This document shows, in pieces, positions 18,242 through 27,716 of a DNA stretch of 64,000 nt (its first letter is position 1; every line of letters starts with the position of its first letter). This stretch comes from an uncultured Winogradskyella sp. (lineage in GTDB: Bacteria > Bacteroidota > Bacteroidia > Flavobacteriales > Flavobacteriaceae): contig NZ_CANMIW010000002.1 of the NCBI RefSeq assembly GCF_947498005.1, forward strand, positions 310,001-374,000. The letters are read 5' to 3'. Position numbers and translations under genes: made by a program. A model generated the notes under the pieces. That model worked only from the letters and a program-made list of their open reading frames with translations. It ran no database searches and was not told where the DNA came from.

Positions 18242-19597
18242 ATGAATATTAAGAAGTTTATTTTACTAACCGCAGTACTAGTTTTGGTAGCCAGTTGTAA
18301 TTCTGGAGACCGTGGACAATTGGTAGGAGTCAAAGGTAAAGCATGGCATCCAGAAAAGCCATATGGAATGACACTTGTTCCAGGTGGAGCTTTTATTATG
18401 GGTAAATCTGATGATGATTTAGCTGGTGTACAAGATGCACCTACTAGAACAGCAACCGTTCGTGCATTTTACATGGACGAAACAGAAATTACAAATAGCG
18501 AGTATCGCCAATTTGTAGAATGGGTAAGAGATTCTATTCTAAGATTAAAATTAGCTGAAATGGCTGACTTAGAAGGAAAGACACCAGGAAGTGGAGATAT
18601 TGGAGAATTTGCATATAAAGATGCAAACCCAGAAGATCTTAACGCTTACGAGAGCTACATGCAAAATACCTACGGCAATGAGCAAAGAAAAATTAATCGT
18701 GACGTTGAGTTATTTTTAGATACAGATGATTATCCAGATGAATTGTACGCAGAGGTTATGGACGGTATGTATTTACCTTTAGAAGAGTCATATAATGGAC
18801 AACGTACTTGGGATGTGAAACAATTTAAGTTTCAGTATACCTTTATGGATATCCAAAAAGCAGCGAAAAACAGAGGTCTTAAGCGTTCTGAGGTTGTAGT
18901 TCAACAAGAAGTTGAGGTATATCCAGATACTACAGCTTGGATTAGAGATTTTGCATACTCTTATAACGAACCAATGCACAATGATTATTTCTGGCATGAT
19001 GCTTATGGCGCATATCCAGTAGTAGGTGTATCTTGGAAACAAGCACAAGCCTTCTGTCAGTGGAGAACATTATATCACAATGCGGATAGAAAGAAAAGAG
19101 GTGTACACGCTGTAAATTCTTATAGATTACCATCTGAAGCTGAGTGGGAATATGCTGCTCGTGGAGGATTACAAGGTGCCTCATATCCTTGGGGTGGACC
19201 TTACACTAAAAATGATAGAGGTTGTTTTATGGCAAACTTTAAACCATTACGTGGAGATTACGCAGCAGATCAAGCTTTATATACAGTAGAAGCTGATGCT
19301 TATGATCCAAATGATTTCAACCTATATAACATGGCTGGAAATGTTTCAGAATGGGTAAATGGTTCTTACGATCCTGCATCATATGAATATGCATCGTCAA
19401 TTAATCCAAATGTAAATGATCCAAACAATGCTCGTAAAGTAGTAAGAGGTGGATCTTGGAAAGATGTTGCTTACTTCTTACAAGTAAGTTCAAGAGATTA
19501 CGAATATGCAGATTCTGCAAGAAGTTATATCGGATTTAGAACAGTTCAAGATTACATGGGAACTGAAGTAACGAATAACACAGCAACTAATAAATAA
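18242..19597 (+). CDS. gldK: Type IX secretion / gliding lipoprotein GldK
   Basis: The 451-residue product has a lipoprotein signal with Cys19 (VASCNSGD) and a formylglycine-generating-enzyme (sulfatase-modifying factor) fold over most of its length: MTLVPGGAFIMGKSDDD near the start, DETEITNSEYRQFVEW, PVVGVSWKQAQAFCQWR, SYRLPSEAEWEYAARGG, NMAGNVSEWVNG and RGGSWKD. In T9SS this fold is structural: GldK (PorK) forms a periplasmic ring with GldN beneath the outer membrane. The order gldK-L-M-N identifies it as GldK and not the longer GldJ. Confidence 0.95.
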   Translation: MNIKKFILLTAVLVLVASCNSGDRGQLVGVKGKAWHPEKPYGMTLVPGGAFIMGKSDDDLAGVQDAPTRTATVRAFYMDETEITNSEYRQFVEWVRDSILRLKLAEMADLEGKTPGSGDIGEFAYKDANPEDLNAYESYMQNTYGNEQRKINRDVELFLDTDDYPDELYAEVMDGMYLPLEESYNGQRTWDVKQFKFQYTFMDIQKAAKNRGLKRSEVVVQQEVEVYPDTTAWIRDFAYSYNEPMHNDYFWHDAYGAYPVVGVSWKQAQAFCQWRTLYHNADRKKRGVHAVNSYRLPSEAEWEYAARGGLQGASYPWGGPYTKNDRGCFMANFKPLRGDYAADQALYTVEADAYDPNDFNLYNMAGNVSEWVNGSYDPASYEYASSINPNVNDPNNARKVVRGGSWKDVAYFLQVSSRDYEYADSARSYIGFRTVQDYMGTEVTNNTATNK

Positions 19598-19672
19598 AAC
19601 TTAACTTAAACTATATATTAATCCCAAATTGAGTCTAACAACCAAACTCAATTAAAACTAAAATTTAAAATC

Positions 19673-20311
19673 ATGGCACAAAAGAAATTATCAACAATGA
19701 ATATGGTCTACGGACTTGGAGCTGCAATTGTAATTATTGGAGCATTATTCAAAATCCAACACTGGCCTTATGGTTCTGCTATCCTTACTTTAGGAATGAT
19801 TGTTGAAGCAGTAGTATTTACAATCTCAGCTTTTGAGAAACAAGGAGATGACTTAGATTGGTCATTAGTTTACCCTGAATTAGCTGGTGGTCAGTCAGCA
19901 GGTGGTAAAAAGAAAAAAGCAATAGAAGAGCCTAAAGATGCTGAAGGTTTATTATCTAAAAAATTAGATAACTTATTAAAAGATGCAAAAATTGATGGTG
20001 CTTTAATGGCAAGTTTAGGAGACAGCATTAAAAACTTTGAAGGTGCAGCAAAAGGAATCTCTCCAACTGTAGATTCAATGGCAGCACAAAAGAAATATAG
20101 TGAAGAAATGTCTTTAGCAGCAGCTCAGATGGAATCTTTAAACAGTCTTTATAAAGTACAAATGGACAGTGCTAACCGTCAAGCAGCTATTAACGAAGAA
20201 GCTGTTGAAAATGCAACTAAATTAAAAGAGCAAATGCAATCTTTAGCGTCTAACCTTTCATCTTTAAATGGTGTTTACGGTGGAATGTTATCTGCAATGA
20301 ATAAAAACTAA
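19673..20311 (+). CDS. gldL: T9SS inner-membrane motor protein GldL
   Basis: This 212-residue protein has two closely spaced membrane helices (about 12-26 and 33-52) and a long cytosolic helical domain with predicted coiled coil. GldL forms a pentamer around the GldM dimer and converts proton flow to rotation. Residues of the kind needed for that are visible: Lys27 and His30 at the end of helix 1 (FKIQHWPYGS) and a buried Glu45 in helix 2 (GMIVEAVVF). A lysine-rich stretch (GGKKKKAIEE) follows the helices. It lies 75 bp after gldK and 49 bp before gldM. Confidence 0.96.
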   Translation: MAQKKLSTMNMVYGLGAAIVIIGALFKIQHWPYGSAILTLGMIVEAVVFTISAFEKQGDDLDWSLVYPELAGGQSAGGKKKKAIEEPKDAEGLLSKKLDNLLKDAKIDGALMASLGDSIKNFEGAAKGISPTVDSMAAQKKYSEEMSLAAAQMESLNSLYKVQMDSANRQAAINEEAVENATKLKEQMQSLASNLSSLNGVYGGMLSAMNKN

Positions 20312-20360
20312 TTGGTTTTATAATCGATTTAATTAATAAACAATTAAAAACTAATTAGAA

Positions 20361-21935
20361 ATGGCAGGAGGAAAACAGTCCGCAAGGCAAAAAATGATTA
20401 ACCTAATGTATTTGGTATTTATTGCAATGATTGCAATGACAATGTCAAAAGAAGTATTATCTGCATTTGGTTTAATGAACTCTAAATTTGATAGCGCTAA
20501 TGAATTAGCAGCTACTTCAAATGAAGGTATACTTTCTCAACTAGAGAAAAAAGCTGAGGAGAAGCCGCAAGAATTTGCTGTAGTAGCAAGTAAAGCACAA
20601 CAAATTAGCAAAGTATCTGATGCTTTTTACAAGTTTATCGAATCTGTAAAAGAGGAAGATATTGTTAAAAAAGGAGGATACATTAGAGAAGAAAATGGTC
20701 AGTTACCTTACGAAGAAATGGATAAAGGTGATAAACTTGATGAACTTTGGTTTACGGGTGATCGTTATACTAAGCGTGGTGACGAGATCGTTGCAGCAAT
20801 AGCTAAGTATAAAACTGATATCAAGAAGATCGTTGGTGATGATGTAAAATGGTCTAAAGTAATTGAAAGTTTTGAAAAGCGTTTCAGTTTAGAAGAAGTT
20901 GTAGATAGTGAAGGAGCAAAGAAAAAATGGTTAGATTATCATTTTCAAGGCTTCCCAGCAATTGCATCTTACACTAAGTTAACTGCTATGCAAAATGATA
21001 TTAAAGCTACTGAGACTAATATGTACAATGGTTTCTTAGGAAACTTAGTAACAGAAGCAGTATCGTTAAAAAACTATAAAGCTATTGTATTAGCTGATAA
21101 GTCTGCATTTTTTGCAGGTGAAAAGTTTCAAGGTAGAGTTGTATTAGGTAAATATGCTAATGTAACACCTACTAAATTAAGTGTTCAAGGTCAAGAAATT
21201 GATTTAACTAACGCTATTGATTCTACTGGAGCGGCAAAATTAGATTTCAGTGTTGGTAATGTTGGTGAGCACCAAGTTGAAGGTAAATTTACTTTTATTG
21301 AAGACGGAAAGCCATTAGATATTCCAATTATAGGAAACTATGTTGTTGTACCAAGACCAAACTCTGCTACAATATCTGCAGACAAGATGAACGTTGTTTA
21401 TCGTGGTGTTGCTAACCCAATGACTATTTCTTTTGCTGGTGTCCCAGATAATAAGGTTTCTGCAAGTGGAGCTGGTTTATCTAAAGCTTCAGGTGTTGGA
21501 AAATACTTAATGAAGCCAGGTTCAGGTAGAGAAGTAACTATTAATGTTTCTGCTACTTTAGATGATGGTTCTAGAGCTAGTGATCAACAAACATTTAGAA
21601 TTAAAGATATTCCTAAGCCTACAGGTACTATATCTGGTAAAGATGGTATTGTAAAATTACCTAAGCGTAACTTAGAGATTGGTACAGTGGGAGCTAAATT
21701 AGAAGATTTCGTATTTGATTTACCAATTAACGTAACATCTTTTAAAGTAAAAGTTCCTGGTCAGCCAACTGTAATAGTATCTGGTACTAAGATGAATAGC
21801 CAAGCAAAATCAGCAATTAAAAGAGCACGTAAAGGTGACGTTGTAACGATTTTTGATATCAAAGCTAAGATTCAAGGAAATGCTTCTTACAGATTAAAAG
21901 GAGTGTCACCAGTTGCTGTTGAAGTAACGAACTAA
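20361..21935 (+). CDS. gldM: T9SS motor shaft protein GldM
   Basis: The 524-residue product has a short cytosolic start rich in Gly/Lys/Arg (AGGKQSARQKMINLMYLV), one membrane helix (about 16-37, MYLVFIAMIAMTMSKEVLSAF), and a long periplasmic part of four domains ending in PVAVEVTN. GldM dimers pass through the GldL ring and transmit rotation to the GldK-GldN ring. The later domains are beta-rich, with repeated FDLPINVTSFKVKVPGQ-type strands. Length and domain order agree with the family. Confidence 0.97.
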   Translation: MAGGKQSARQKMINLMYLVFIAMIAMTMSKEVLSAFGLMNSKFDSANELAATSNEGILSQLEKKAEEKPQEFAVVASKAQQISKVSDAFYKFIESVKEEDIVKKGGYIREENGQLPYEEMDKGDKLDELWFTGDRYTKRGDEIVAAIAKYKTDIKKIVGDDVKWSKVIESFEKRFSLEEVVDSEGAKKKWLDYHFQGFPAIASYTKLTAMQNDIKATETNMYNGFLGNLVTEAVSLKNYKAIVLADKSAFFAGEKFQGRVVLGKYANVTPTKLSVQGQEIDLTNAIDSTGAAKLDFSVGNVGEHQVEGKFTFIEDGKPLDIPIIGNYVVVPRPNSATISADKMNVVYRGVANPMTISFAGVPDNKVSASGAGLSKASGVGKYLMKPGSGREVTINVSATLDDGSRASDQQTFRIKDIPKPTGTISGKDGIVKLPKRNLEIGTVGAKLEDFVFDLPINVTSFKVKVPGQPTVIVSGTKMNSQAKSAIKRARKGDVVTIFDIKAKIQGNASYRLKGVSPVAVEVTN

Positions 21936-21985
21936 TTGATAGAAGTATCAATAAAATAAAATCCCAAATTATAATAAAAAATAAG

Positions 21986-22897
21986 ATGAATTTAAAAAGC
22001 TTTTTATGTATAGGAATAGGCGTGTTAGCTGCAAACACTATGTTTGCGCAGGCTAATATCCTAAATGCAAAAATACCAGAAGAAATTGGTATGAAAACTG
22101 AAGCGCAGTTACTTCTAGATAACGACAAGCCTTTAGAATATGGATATGTTGGTGATAGAGATATCTTATTTTCTAAAATGACTTGGGAAAAGATTGTCTT
22201 AGACGAACGTGCTAACTTTCCATTATATTTTCCAATTGAAGATAACTTAGGTGATGATAGAAAATCATTATTTAAAGTATTAATGTCTAACATTGAAGAT
22301 GGTACAATTCCAAAGGTATATGCAGATGCATATTTCACAGAAGAACGTACTATGGAAGATTTAGCACCAGCTTTAAAAACAGAATTTATTACTGATGAAG
22401 GTATTGAATGGATGAATGCCGAAGGTGTATCAGATACATCAGAAGTTCCTGAAGAATATGTTATTCGTCGTGAAATTGGAGCAGCAGATATCAATTCTTA
22501 TTTAGTTAAAGGATTATGGTATTTTGATAAGCGTCAAGGTGAATTAAAGTATCGTATCTTGGCAATTGCACCTGCAGCGCCAGATGTTAACTTTATTGAT
22601 TCTGATGATGAAGCTAATAAAGAACCAATAGGATTATTTTGGGTGTTTTTTCCAGAAATCAGAGACATTCTTCATGAAGCTAAAGCATTTAACAACAAGA
22701 ACAGTGCAGTGCCACTTTCATTCGATCACTTATTAAACAGTAGACGTTTTAGTGGAGTAATCTACAAAGAAGAAAATGTTTATGGTGATAGAGAAGTTAA
22801 AGAATATGTTGCTGAAAATGCATTAATGCAGCTGTTAGAATCTGAGCGTATCAAAGACAAAATCAGAAATTTTGAACAAGATATGTGGAGCTACTAA
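21986..22897 (+). CDS. gldN: T9SS periplasmic ring protein GldN
   Basis: The 303-residue protein has a signal peptide (about 1-22, ending in NTMFAQ) and a soluble domain with the family segments DRDILFSKMTWEKIVLDER, FPLYFP, PLSFDHLLNSRRFSGVIYKEENVYGDREVKEYV and the end FEQDMWSY. GldN (PorN) binds GldK and closes the periplasmic ring. It is the last gene of the gldKLMN unit and is followed by a strong terminator 23 bp after its stop. Confidence 0.96.
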   Translation: MNLKSFLCIGIGVLAANTMFAQANILNAKIPEEIGMKTEAQLLLDNDKPLEYGYVGDRDILFSKMTWEKIVLDERANFPLYFPIEDNLGDDRKSLFKVLMSNIEDGTIPKVYADAYFTEERTMEDLAPALKTEFITDEGIEWMNAEGVSDTSEVPEEYVIRREIGAADINSYLVKGLWYFDKRQGELKYRILAIAPAAPDVNFIDSDDEANKEPIGLFWVFFPEIRDILHEAKAFNNKNSAVPLSFDHLLNSRRFSGVIYKEENVYGDREVKEYVAENALMQLLESERIKDKIRNFEQDMWSY

Positions 22898-22920
22898 TTA
22901 GCTACAACATAAAATATATA

Positions 22921-22954
22921 AAAGCGCTCACTTATTAAGTGGGCGCTTTTTTTT
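22921..22954 (+). terminator. Rho-independent terminator of gldKLMN
   Basis: A 13-bp stem (aaagcgctcactt / aagtgggcgcttt, one G-U wobble) with a three-base loop is followed by a run of eight T. Confidence 0.92.
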
Positions 22955-23002
22955 GCAATCATATTATTGTTATTACTAAGGTGATCAGCGAATAGAATTA
23001 TT

Positions 23003-23010
23003 TATTTTTG
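23003..23010 (+). promoter_or_regulatory. -7 element (TATTTTTG) just before the 23016 gene
   Basis: TATTTTTG fits TAnnTTTG exactly and ends five bases before the ATG, so the mRNA may be leaderless. No convincing -33 TTTG was found at the matching distance. Confidence 0.4.
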
Positions 23011-23015
23011 CATGT

Positions 23016-24056
23016 ATGAAAGAAGTAGATTACATCATCGTTGGTTGTGGGTTAGCAAGTATTGCGTTTTGCGAAGTATTACAGAAAGAAAATAAAACCT
23101 TTCGCGTGTTTGATGATCAATCTCAAAAATCATCTATTGTTGCTGCAGGATTATATAATCCTGTAATCTTGAAGCGTTTTTCAGAAGTTTGGAAAGCTAA
23201 GGAGCAACTCGCCATTGCAATTCCTTTTTATTCTAGCTTAGAAAACAAATTAGATATTTCCATAGATTATAAACTTCGAATTTTAAGGCGTTTTACTTCT
23301 ATTCAAGAACAGAATAAATGGTTTACAGCAAGTGACAAACCGAGTCTAGAAGACTTTCTTTCTACTGTATTAGTTAAAAATGATAATGATTGTATTGATG
23401 CAACTTTAGGTTTTGGTGAAGTTTTGCATGCTGGTAGAATAGATACTAAAATGCTTATTAATGGTTATCGTGATCATTTAAAGGAAAATGATAGTATTGA
23501 GGAAACCACATTTGAACATAATAAGTTACAAGTTCTTTCAGAATTTGTTACCTATAAGGACATAAAAGCCAAACATATTGTATTTGCAGAAGGTTTTGGT
23601 GTTAAACAAAATCCCTTTTTTAAAGAAATACCGTTAACAGGGTCAAAAGGCGAAATAATTACCATTAAAGCAGTTGACTTACAAATTGATTATGCTATAA
23701 AATCTTCTGTATTTATTATTCCACTTGGAAATGATTTGTACAATGTTGGAGCCACATATAATAATGACGATAAAACTAACACACCTACAGAGAAAGCAAA
23801 AGAAGAACTTATTTCAAAATTAAAAACCTTTTTAAAATGTGATTTTGAAATAGTGAAGCACGTTGCAGGTGTAAGACCAACAGTAAAAGATAGAAGACCT
23901 TTAGTTGGTAGACATGCTGTACATAAAAATTTATATGTGTTAAATGGATTAGGTACGCGAGGTGTTATGATTGCACCTTATGTGGCAGGTAAATTATTTC
24001 AACTTATTGAAAATAATCACGCTCTAGATTCTGAAATTGACGTGAATCGATTTTAG
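23016..24056 (+). CDS. FAD-dependent oxidoreductase (DAO / glycine-oxidase-like)
   Basis: The 346-residue protein starts with a Rossmann dinucleotide site (DYIIVGCGLASIAFCEVL) and has the DAO-family features SSIVAAGLYNPVILKRF, an active-site region around KGEIITIKA, and the C-terminal GVRPTVKDRRPLVGRH and LNGLGTRGVMIAPYVAGKL motif that binds FAD. DAO-family enzymes oxidise amino or hydroxy groups of small substrates. The substrate is not evident. In flavobacteria a gene of this type often follows gldN, but the intervening terminator makes it a separate unit. Confidence 0.85.
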   Translation: MKEVDYIIVGCGLASIAFCEVLQKENKTFRVFDDQSQKSSIVAAGLYNPVILKRFSEVWKAKEQLAIAIPFYSSLENKLDISIDYKLRILRRFTSIQEQNKWFTASDKPSLEDFLSTVLVKNDNDCIDATLGFGEVLHAGRIDTKMLINGYRDHLKENDSIEETTFEHNKLQVLSEFVTYKDIKAKHIVFAEGFGVKQNPFFKEIPLTGSKGEIITIKAVDLQIDYAIKSSVFIIPLGNDLYNVGATYNNDDKTNTPTEKAKEELISKLKTFLKCDFEIVKHVAGVRPTVKDRRPLVGRHAVHKNLYVLNGLGTRGVMIAPYVAGKLFQLIENNHALDSEIDVNRF

Positions 24057-24100
24057 TATCTTAAATTCTAAAGATGAAGTTGAAGCTTTTTACAAATCCG

Positions 24101-24484
24101 TTAAGCTTTACTTTTTTCTTTATCATAACTTATAAAAAAGTTAATCCATATGTTGCGAGAAAGCCGCATTATTATAGGCATAAACACCACTAGTGTTACA
24201 ATAATTGCTATAAATGCAGTAATAACGGAAGATTCAAAGATAGAGTAGCTAACTACAAAAGCAGTTACTGCAAAAGCGACAGCTACAGCGTAACTTACAT
24301 ACATAGAGCCATAAAAGAATGAAGGCTCTATTTCATATTTAGTATTACAATGAGAGCATGTCTCATTCATTTTTATAATTTCTGATAGTGCGTATGGGTT
24401 TTTATTCACGTACATAGATTCTTGATGACATTTGGGACATGCACCAAAAAGAATACTATATAATTTCATTCCTTTTCTAATCAT
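24101..24484 (-). CDS. DUF983 membrane protein with zinc-ribbon cysteines
   Basis: This 127-residue protein has an N-terminal zinc-ribbon pair, CPKC (Cys16, Cys19) and CSHC (Cys43, Cys46), followed by PSFFYGSMYVSYA and two membrane helices, which is the DUF983 layout. The function of the family is unknown. On the minus strand an exact TATCTTTG -7 element lies at 24528-24521, about 37 bp before the start codon. It is convergent with the FAD oxidoreductase and divergent from the ABC-F gene. Confidence 0.85.
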   Translation of the reverse strand: MIRKGMKLYSILFGACPKCHQESMYVNKNPYALSEIIKMNETCSHCNTKYEIEPSFFYGSMYVSYAVAVAFAVTAFVVSYSIFESSVITAFIAIIVTLVVFMPIIMRLSRNIWINFFISYDKEKSKA

Positions 24485-24596
24485 AATTAAACCTTTACTT
24501 TTGCATTTTTAAAAACAATACAAAGATAAAATTTAAAAATCCTTGTATTGTAACAATTGTAACTTAATTAAGTGCATTGTCATATTCTAAATTCTT

Positions 24597-26507
24597 ATGT
24601 TAAATATCCATAATCTTTCTATATCATTTCAAGGAGAATACCTTTTTGAAGAAATTACATTTAAACTGGGTCTTGGAGATCGAATAGGTTTAATAGGTAA
24701 AAATGGAGCTGGTAAATCTACTATGCTCAGAATTTTATCTAAAGAACAAGAAGCCGATTCTGGTCAGATTGCTGCAGATAAGGATATGAAAATTGGGTTT
24801 TTAAAACAAGATATTGATTTTGATTTAGGAAAAACCGTTTTAGAGGAATCGTATCAAGCTTTTAAAGAAATCAAGAAGTGCGAAGCACAATTAGAAGAGA
24901 TTAATACACAGCTAGCTGAGCGTACAGATTACGAAAGCGAATCGTATAACCAACTTATGATTGATTTAAATGACGTACAACATCAGTACGAGATTTTAGG
25001 TGGTTATAATTATCAAGGTGAAACAGAAAAAATTCTTCAAGGTTTAGGTTTTAAGCGTGAAGATTTTGATAAATTAACAGATACGTTTTCTGGTGGATGG
25101 CGAATGCGTATAGAATTAGCAAAGCTTTTACTTCAAAATAATGATTTGTTACTTTTAGATGAGCCAACGAATCACTTAGATATTGAATCTATAATTTGGT
25201 TAGAAAACTTTTTAAAAGGTTACAGTGGTGCAGTAGTGATTGTATCTCACGATAAAATGTTTTTAGATAATGTTACCAACAGAACTATTGAAATTTCATT
25301 AGGTAGAATTTACGATTACGCTAAACCATATACTCAGTTTTTAGCTTTACGTAAAGAAATGAAAATTCAGCAATTGGCGGCACAAAAGAATCAAGAGAAA
25401 CAAATACAACAAACCGAAAAGTTAATTGAAAAATTTAGAGCCAAAGCTTCAAAAGCAACGATGGCACAATCGCTAATTAAAAAATTAGATAAGATTGATA
25501 GAATTGAGGTGGATGAGGATGATAACAGCGTTATGACCCTTAATTTTCCGGTCTCAGTAACACCCGGAAAAGTAGTTGTAGAAATTGAAAATGTTTCTAA
25601 AAAATACGGCGATTTACAAGTGTTGCATAATGTAAATTTGTCCGTGCCAAGAGATATAAAAACGGCCTTTGTTGGTCAGAACGGTCAAGGAAAGTCAACT
25701 TTAGCAAAAATTATAGTTGGTGAATTAGAACATGAAGGTAAGTTAAACCTAGGTCATAATGTGCAAATTGGTTACTTCGCACAAAACCAAGCTGAGTATT
25801 TAGATGGTAATAAAACTGTTCTAGACACAATGATTGATGCTGCTAATGAAACCAATAGAAGTAAGGTTAGAGATATTTTAGGATCGTTTCTATTTAGAGG
25901 TGAAGAAGCCGAGAAATATGTTAGAGTATTGTCTGGAGGTGAGCGAAACAGATTAGCATTGGCTAAGTTGTTATTACAACCGCTCAATGTTTTAATAATG
26001 GATGAGCCAACCAACCACCTAGATATAAAATCTAAAAATGTATTAAAGGAAGCATTAATAAAATTTGAAGGCACTTTAATTTTAGTATCTCACGATAGAG
26101 ATTTTCTACAAGGCTTAACAGATACGGTTTACGAGTTTAAAGACCAAAACATAAAAGAGTATTTAGGTGATATTGATTTTTATTTAGAAAAACGTAATCT
26201 CGAGAACCTACGGGAAGCAGAAAAAAGAACAGTTATTGCTAATACACCTAAAGAAAGCAATAAACAGAATTACGAAGACCAAAAGAAATTGAAATCTTTA
26301 AATAACAAGTTGAGTAATATTGAATCTAAAATTAATCAACTAGAAAAAGATATTAAAACTGATGATGTAAAATTGGCAACTGATTATGATAAAACAGCTT
26401 CAGATCCAAAGTTTTTTGATGCTTATCAGAAAAAGAAAAAATCATTAGAGCAGTTAATGGAAGATTGGGAAACAATCCAATTTCAACTTGATGAGATTTC
26501 AGGTTAA
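24597..26507 (+). CDS. ABC-F family ATPase (ribosome-associated type)
   Basis: The 636-residue protein has two ABC domains and no membrane segment, the ABC-F layout. Domain 1: Walker A GKNGAGKST (34-42), signature FSGGWRMRIELAKLLL, Walker B LLLLDEPTNHLD. Domain 2: GQNGQGKST, LSGGERNRLALAKLLLQP, LIMDEPTNHLD. A linker rich in Lys/Gln (the ABC-F P-site tRNA-interaction motif region) joins them, and residues about 555-636 form a charged C-terminal coiled coil as in Uup. ABC-F proteins act on stalled ribosomes or in DNA-linked processes (Uup); a C-terminal coiled coil favours the Uup-like branch. Drug resistance is not implied. Confidence 0.92.
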   Translation: MLNIHNLSISFQGEYLFEEITFKLGLGDRIGLIGKNGAGKSTMLRILSKEQEADSGQIAADKDMKIGFLKQDIDFDLGKTVLEESYQAFKEIKKCEAQLEEINTQLAERTDYESESYNQLMIDLNDVQHQYEILGGYNYQGETEKILQGLGFKREDFDKLTDTFSGGWRMRIELAKLLLQNNDLLLLDEPTNHLDIESIIWLENFLKGYSGAVVIVSHDKMFLDNVTNRTIEISLGRIYDYAKPYTQFLALRKEMKIQQLAAQKNQEKQIQQTEKLIEKFRAKASKATMAQSLIKKLDKIDRIEVDEDDNSVMTLNFPVSVTPGKVVVEIENVSKKYGDLQVLHNVNLSVPRDIKTAFVGQNGQGKSTLAKIIVGELEHEGKLNLGHNVQIGYFAQNQAEYLDGNKTVLDTMIDAANETNRSKVRDILGSFLFRGEEAEKYVRVLSGGERNRLALAKLLLQPLNVLIMDEPTNHLDIKSKNVLKEALIKFEGTLILVSHDRDFLQGLTDTVYEFKDQNIKEYLGDIDFYLEKRNLENLREAEKRTVIANTPKESNKQNYEDQKKLKSLNNKLSNIESKINQLEKDIKTDDVKLATDYDKTASDPKFFDAYQKKKKSLEQLMEDWETIQFQLDEISG

Positions 26508-26547
26508 CAATTAAGTTTTTTTTAACGTAGTGGCTCAAGTATATAGG

Positions 26548-26555
26548 TAAATTTG
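26548..26555 (+). promoter_or_regulatory. -7 element (TAAATTTG) of the RND efflux operon
   Basis: TAAATTTG matches the Bacteroidota -7 consensus and lies 21 bp before the ATG at 26577. A TTG start codon that would lengthen the first gene lies inside this element, which argues against the longer reading. Confidence 0.5.
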
Positions 26556-26576
26556 CAGCTTACCGACCATCTCATT

Positions 26577-27716
26577 ATGTTAAGAAAAATTATTTTATCT
26601 GTGCTAGGCATTGCATTTCTTGTAGGTGCCTTTATTTATGCAAACTATTTAATTGATAATAAGCACAAGCCTAAACCCGTTGTACCCAAGGTTGTTAAAA
26701 CCGTAATCGTAGATACGGTTAAAAATGGAATTGTTCCTGTTGTAATTTCTGCCAATGGAAATTTAAGCAGTAAACAACGTGTAGAATTATACTCAGAGGT
26801 ACAAGGGATTTTTAAAGCAGGTTCAAAACTATTCAAACCAGGACAAAAATTTACTAAAGGAGAAACCCTTATACGTTTAGATGCATCAGAATATTATGCT
26901 AGTGTGCAATCTGCAAAAAGTGAATTGTATAATAGTGTAGCTGCAATAATGCCAGATTTACGTTTAGACTTTACAGAAGTGTATCCTAAATGGCAAGCAT
27001 ATTTAAATGGTTTCGATTTAAATAAAACAACTCCAAAACTTCCAGAGATTTCAGGTGAAAAAGAAAACTATTTTATTACAGGTCGTGGTATTGTTAGTGC
27101 ATACTACAATGTTAAAAACTTAGAACAGCGATTAACTAAATATAGAATTGCAGCGCCATTTACCGGTATTTTAACAGAAGCATTGGTTACAGAAGGAACT
27201 TTAATTAGAAGCGGTCAAAAATTAGGAGAGTTTATAAACCCTTCTGTATATGAAATGGAAGTGGCTATAAGTAAATCTTATGCAGATATCTTAAAAGAAG
27301 GCGAAAGTGTTAGTTTAACTAGTTTAGATAAGACCAAAGCTTACCAAGGTATTGTATCTCGTGTTAATGGAAGTATTGATGCGACAACCCAAACTATAAC
27401 TGTATACATTGAGGTAAAACACGAAGATTTAAAAGAAGGCATGTACCTTGAAGCTAATTTAAATGCTGAGAAAATTGAAAACGCCATTGAGATTGATAGA
27501 AACCTTTTATTGGACAGTCAAGAAATATATGTTGTTAACGATAGTTTGTTAGATGTTATTACCGTGAAGCCAGCTCATTTTTCTGATGAAACAGTAGTTT
27601 TAAAAGAAGTGCCAAACGGAACTATAATTTTAAAAAAGCCAGTTCCTGGCGCTTACGCAGGTATGCATGTAAAAGGTGTAAAAACTAATGTTTCAACAAA
27701 TGATACGATTCAATAA
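26577..27716 (+). CDS. RND efflux periplasmic adaptor (membrane fusion protein)
   Basis: The product (379 residues from the ATG at 26577) has an N-terminal membrane anchor (LRKIILSVLGIAFLVGAFIYANYL) and the HlyD/AcrA-type layout: lipoyl half (VELYSEVQGIFKAGSKLFKPGQKFTKG), a short helical hairpin, the second lipoyl half with RIAAPFTGILTEALVTEGTLIRSGQKLG, and a beta-barrel domain. It bridges the inner-membrane pump and the outer-membrane channel. A longer frame from TTG at 26553 was rejected because it begins inside a promoter element. Its stop overlaps the pump gene by one base (TAATG). Confidence 0.9.
   Translation: MLRKIILSVLGIAFLVGAFIYANYLIDNKHKPKPVVPKVVKTVIVDTVKNGIVPVVISANGNLSSKQRVELYSEVQGIFKAGSKLFKPGQKFTKGETLIRLDASEYYASVQSAKSELYNSVAAIMPDLRLDFTEVYPKWQAYLNGFDLNKTTPKLPEISGEKENYFITGRGIVSAYYNVKNLEQRLTKYRIAAPFTGILTEALVTEGTLIRSGQKLGEFINPSVYEMEVAISKSYADILKEGESVSLTSLDKTKAYQGIVSRVNGSIDATTQTITVYIEVKHEDLKEGMYLEANLNAEKIENAIEIDRNLLLDSQEIYVVNDSLLDVITVKPAHFSDETVVLKEVPNGTIILKKPVPGAYAGMHVKGVKTNVSTNDTIQ

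Noticed and set aside
24597-26507. Antibiotic-resistance call for the ABC-F protein.
   Set aside because: The C-terminal coiled coil and domain pattern fit a Uup-like housekeeping member; no resistance-type extension was seen.
26553-26576. Longer start (TTG 26553) for the RND adaptor.
   Set aside because: It lies inside the TAAATTTG promoter element and adds nothing to the membrane anchor that begins at 26577.
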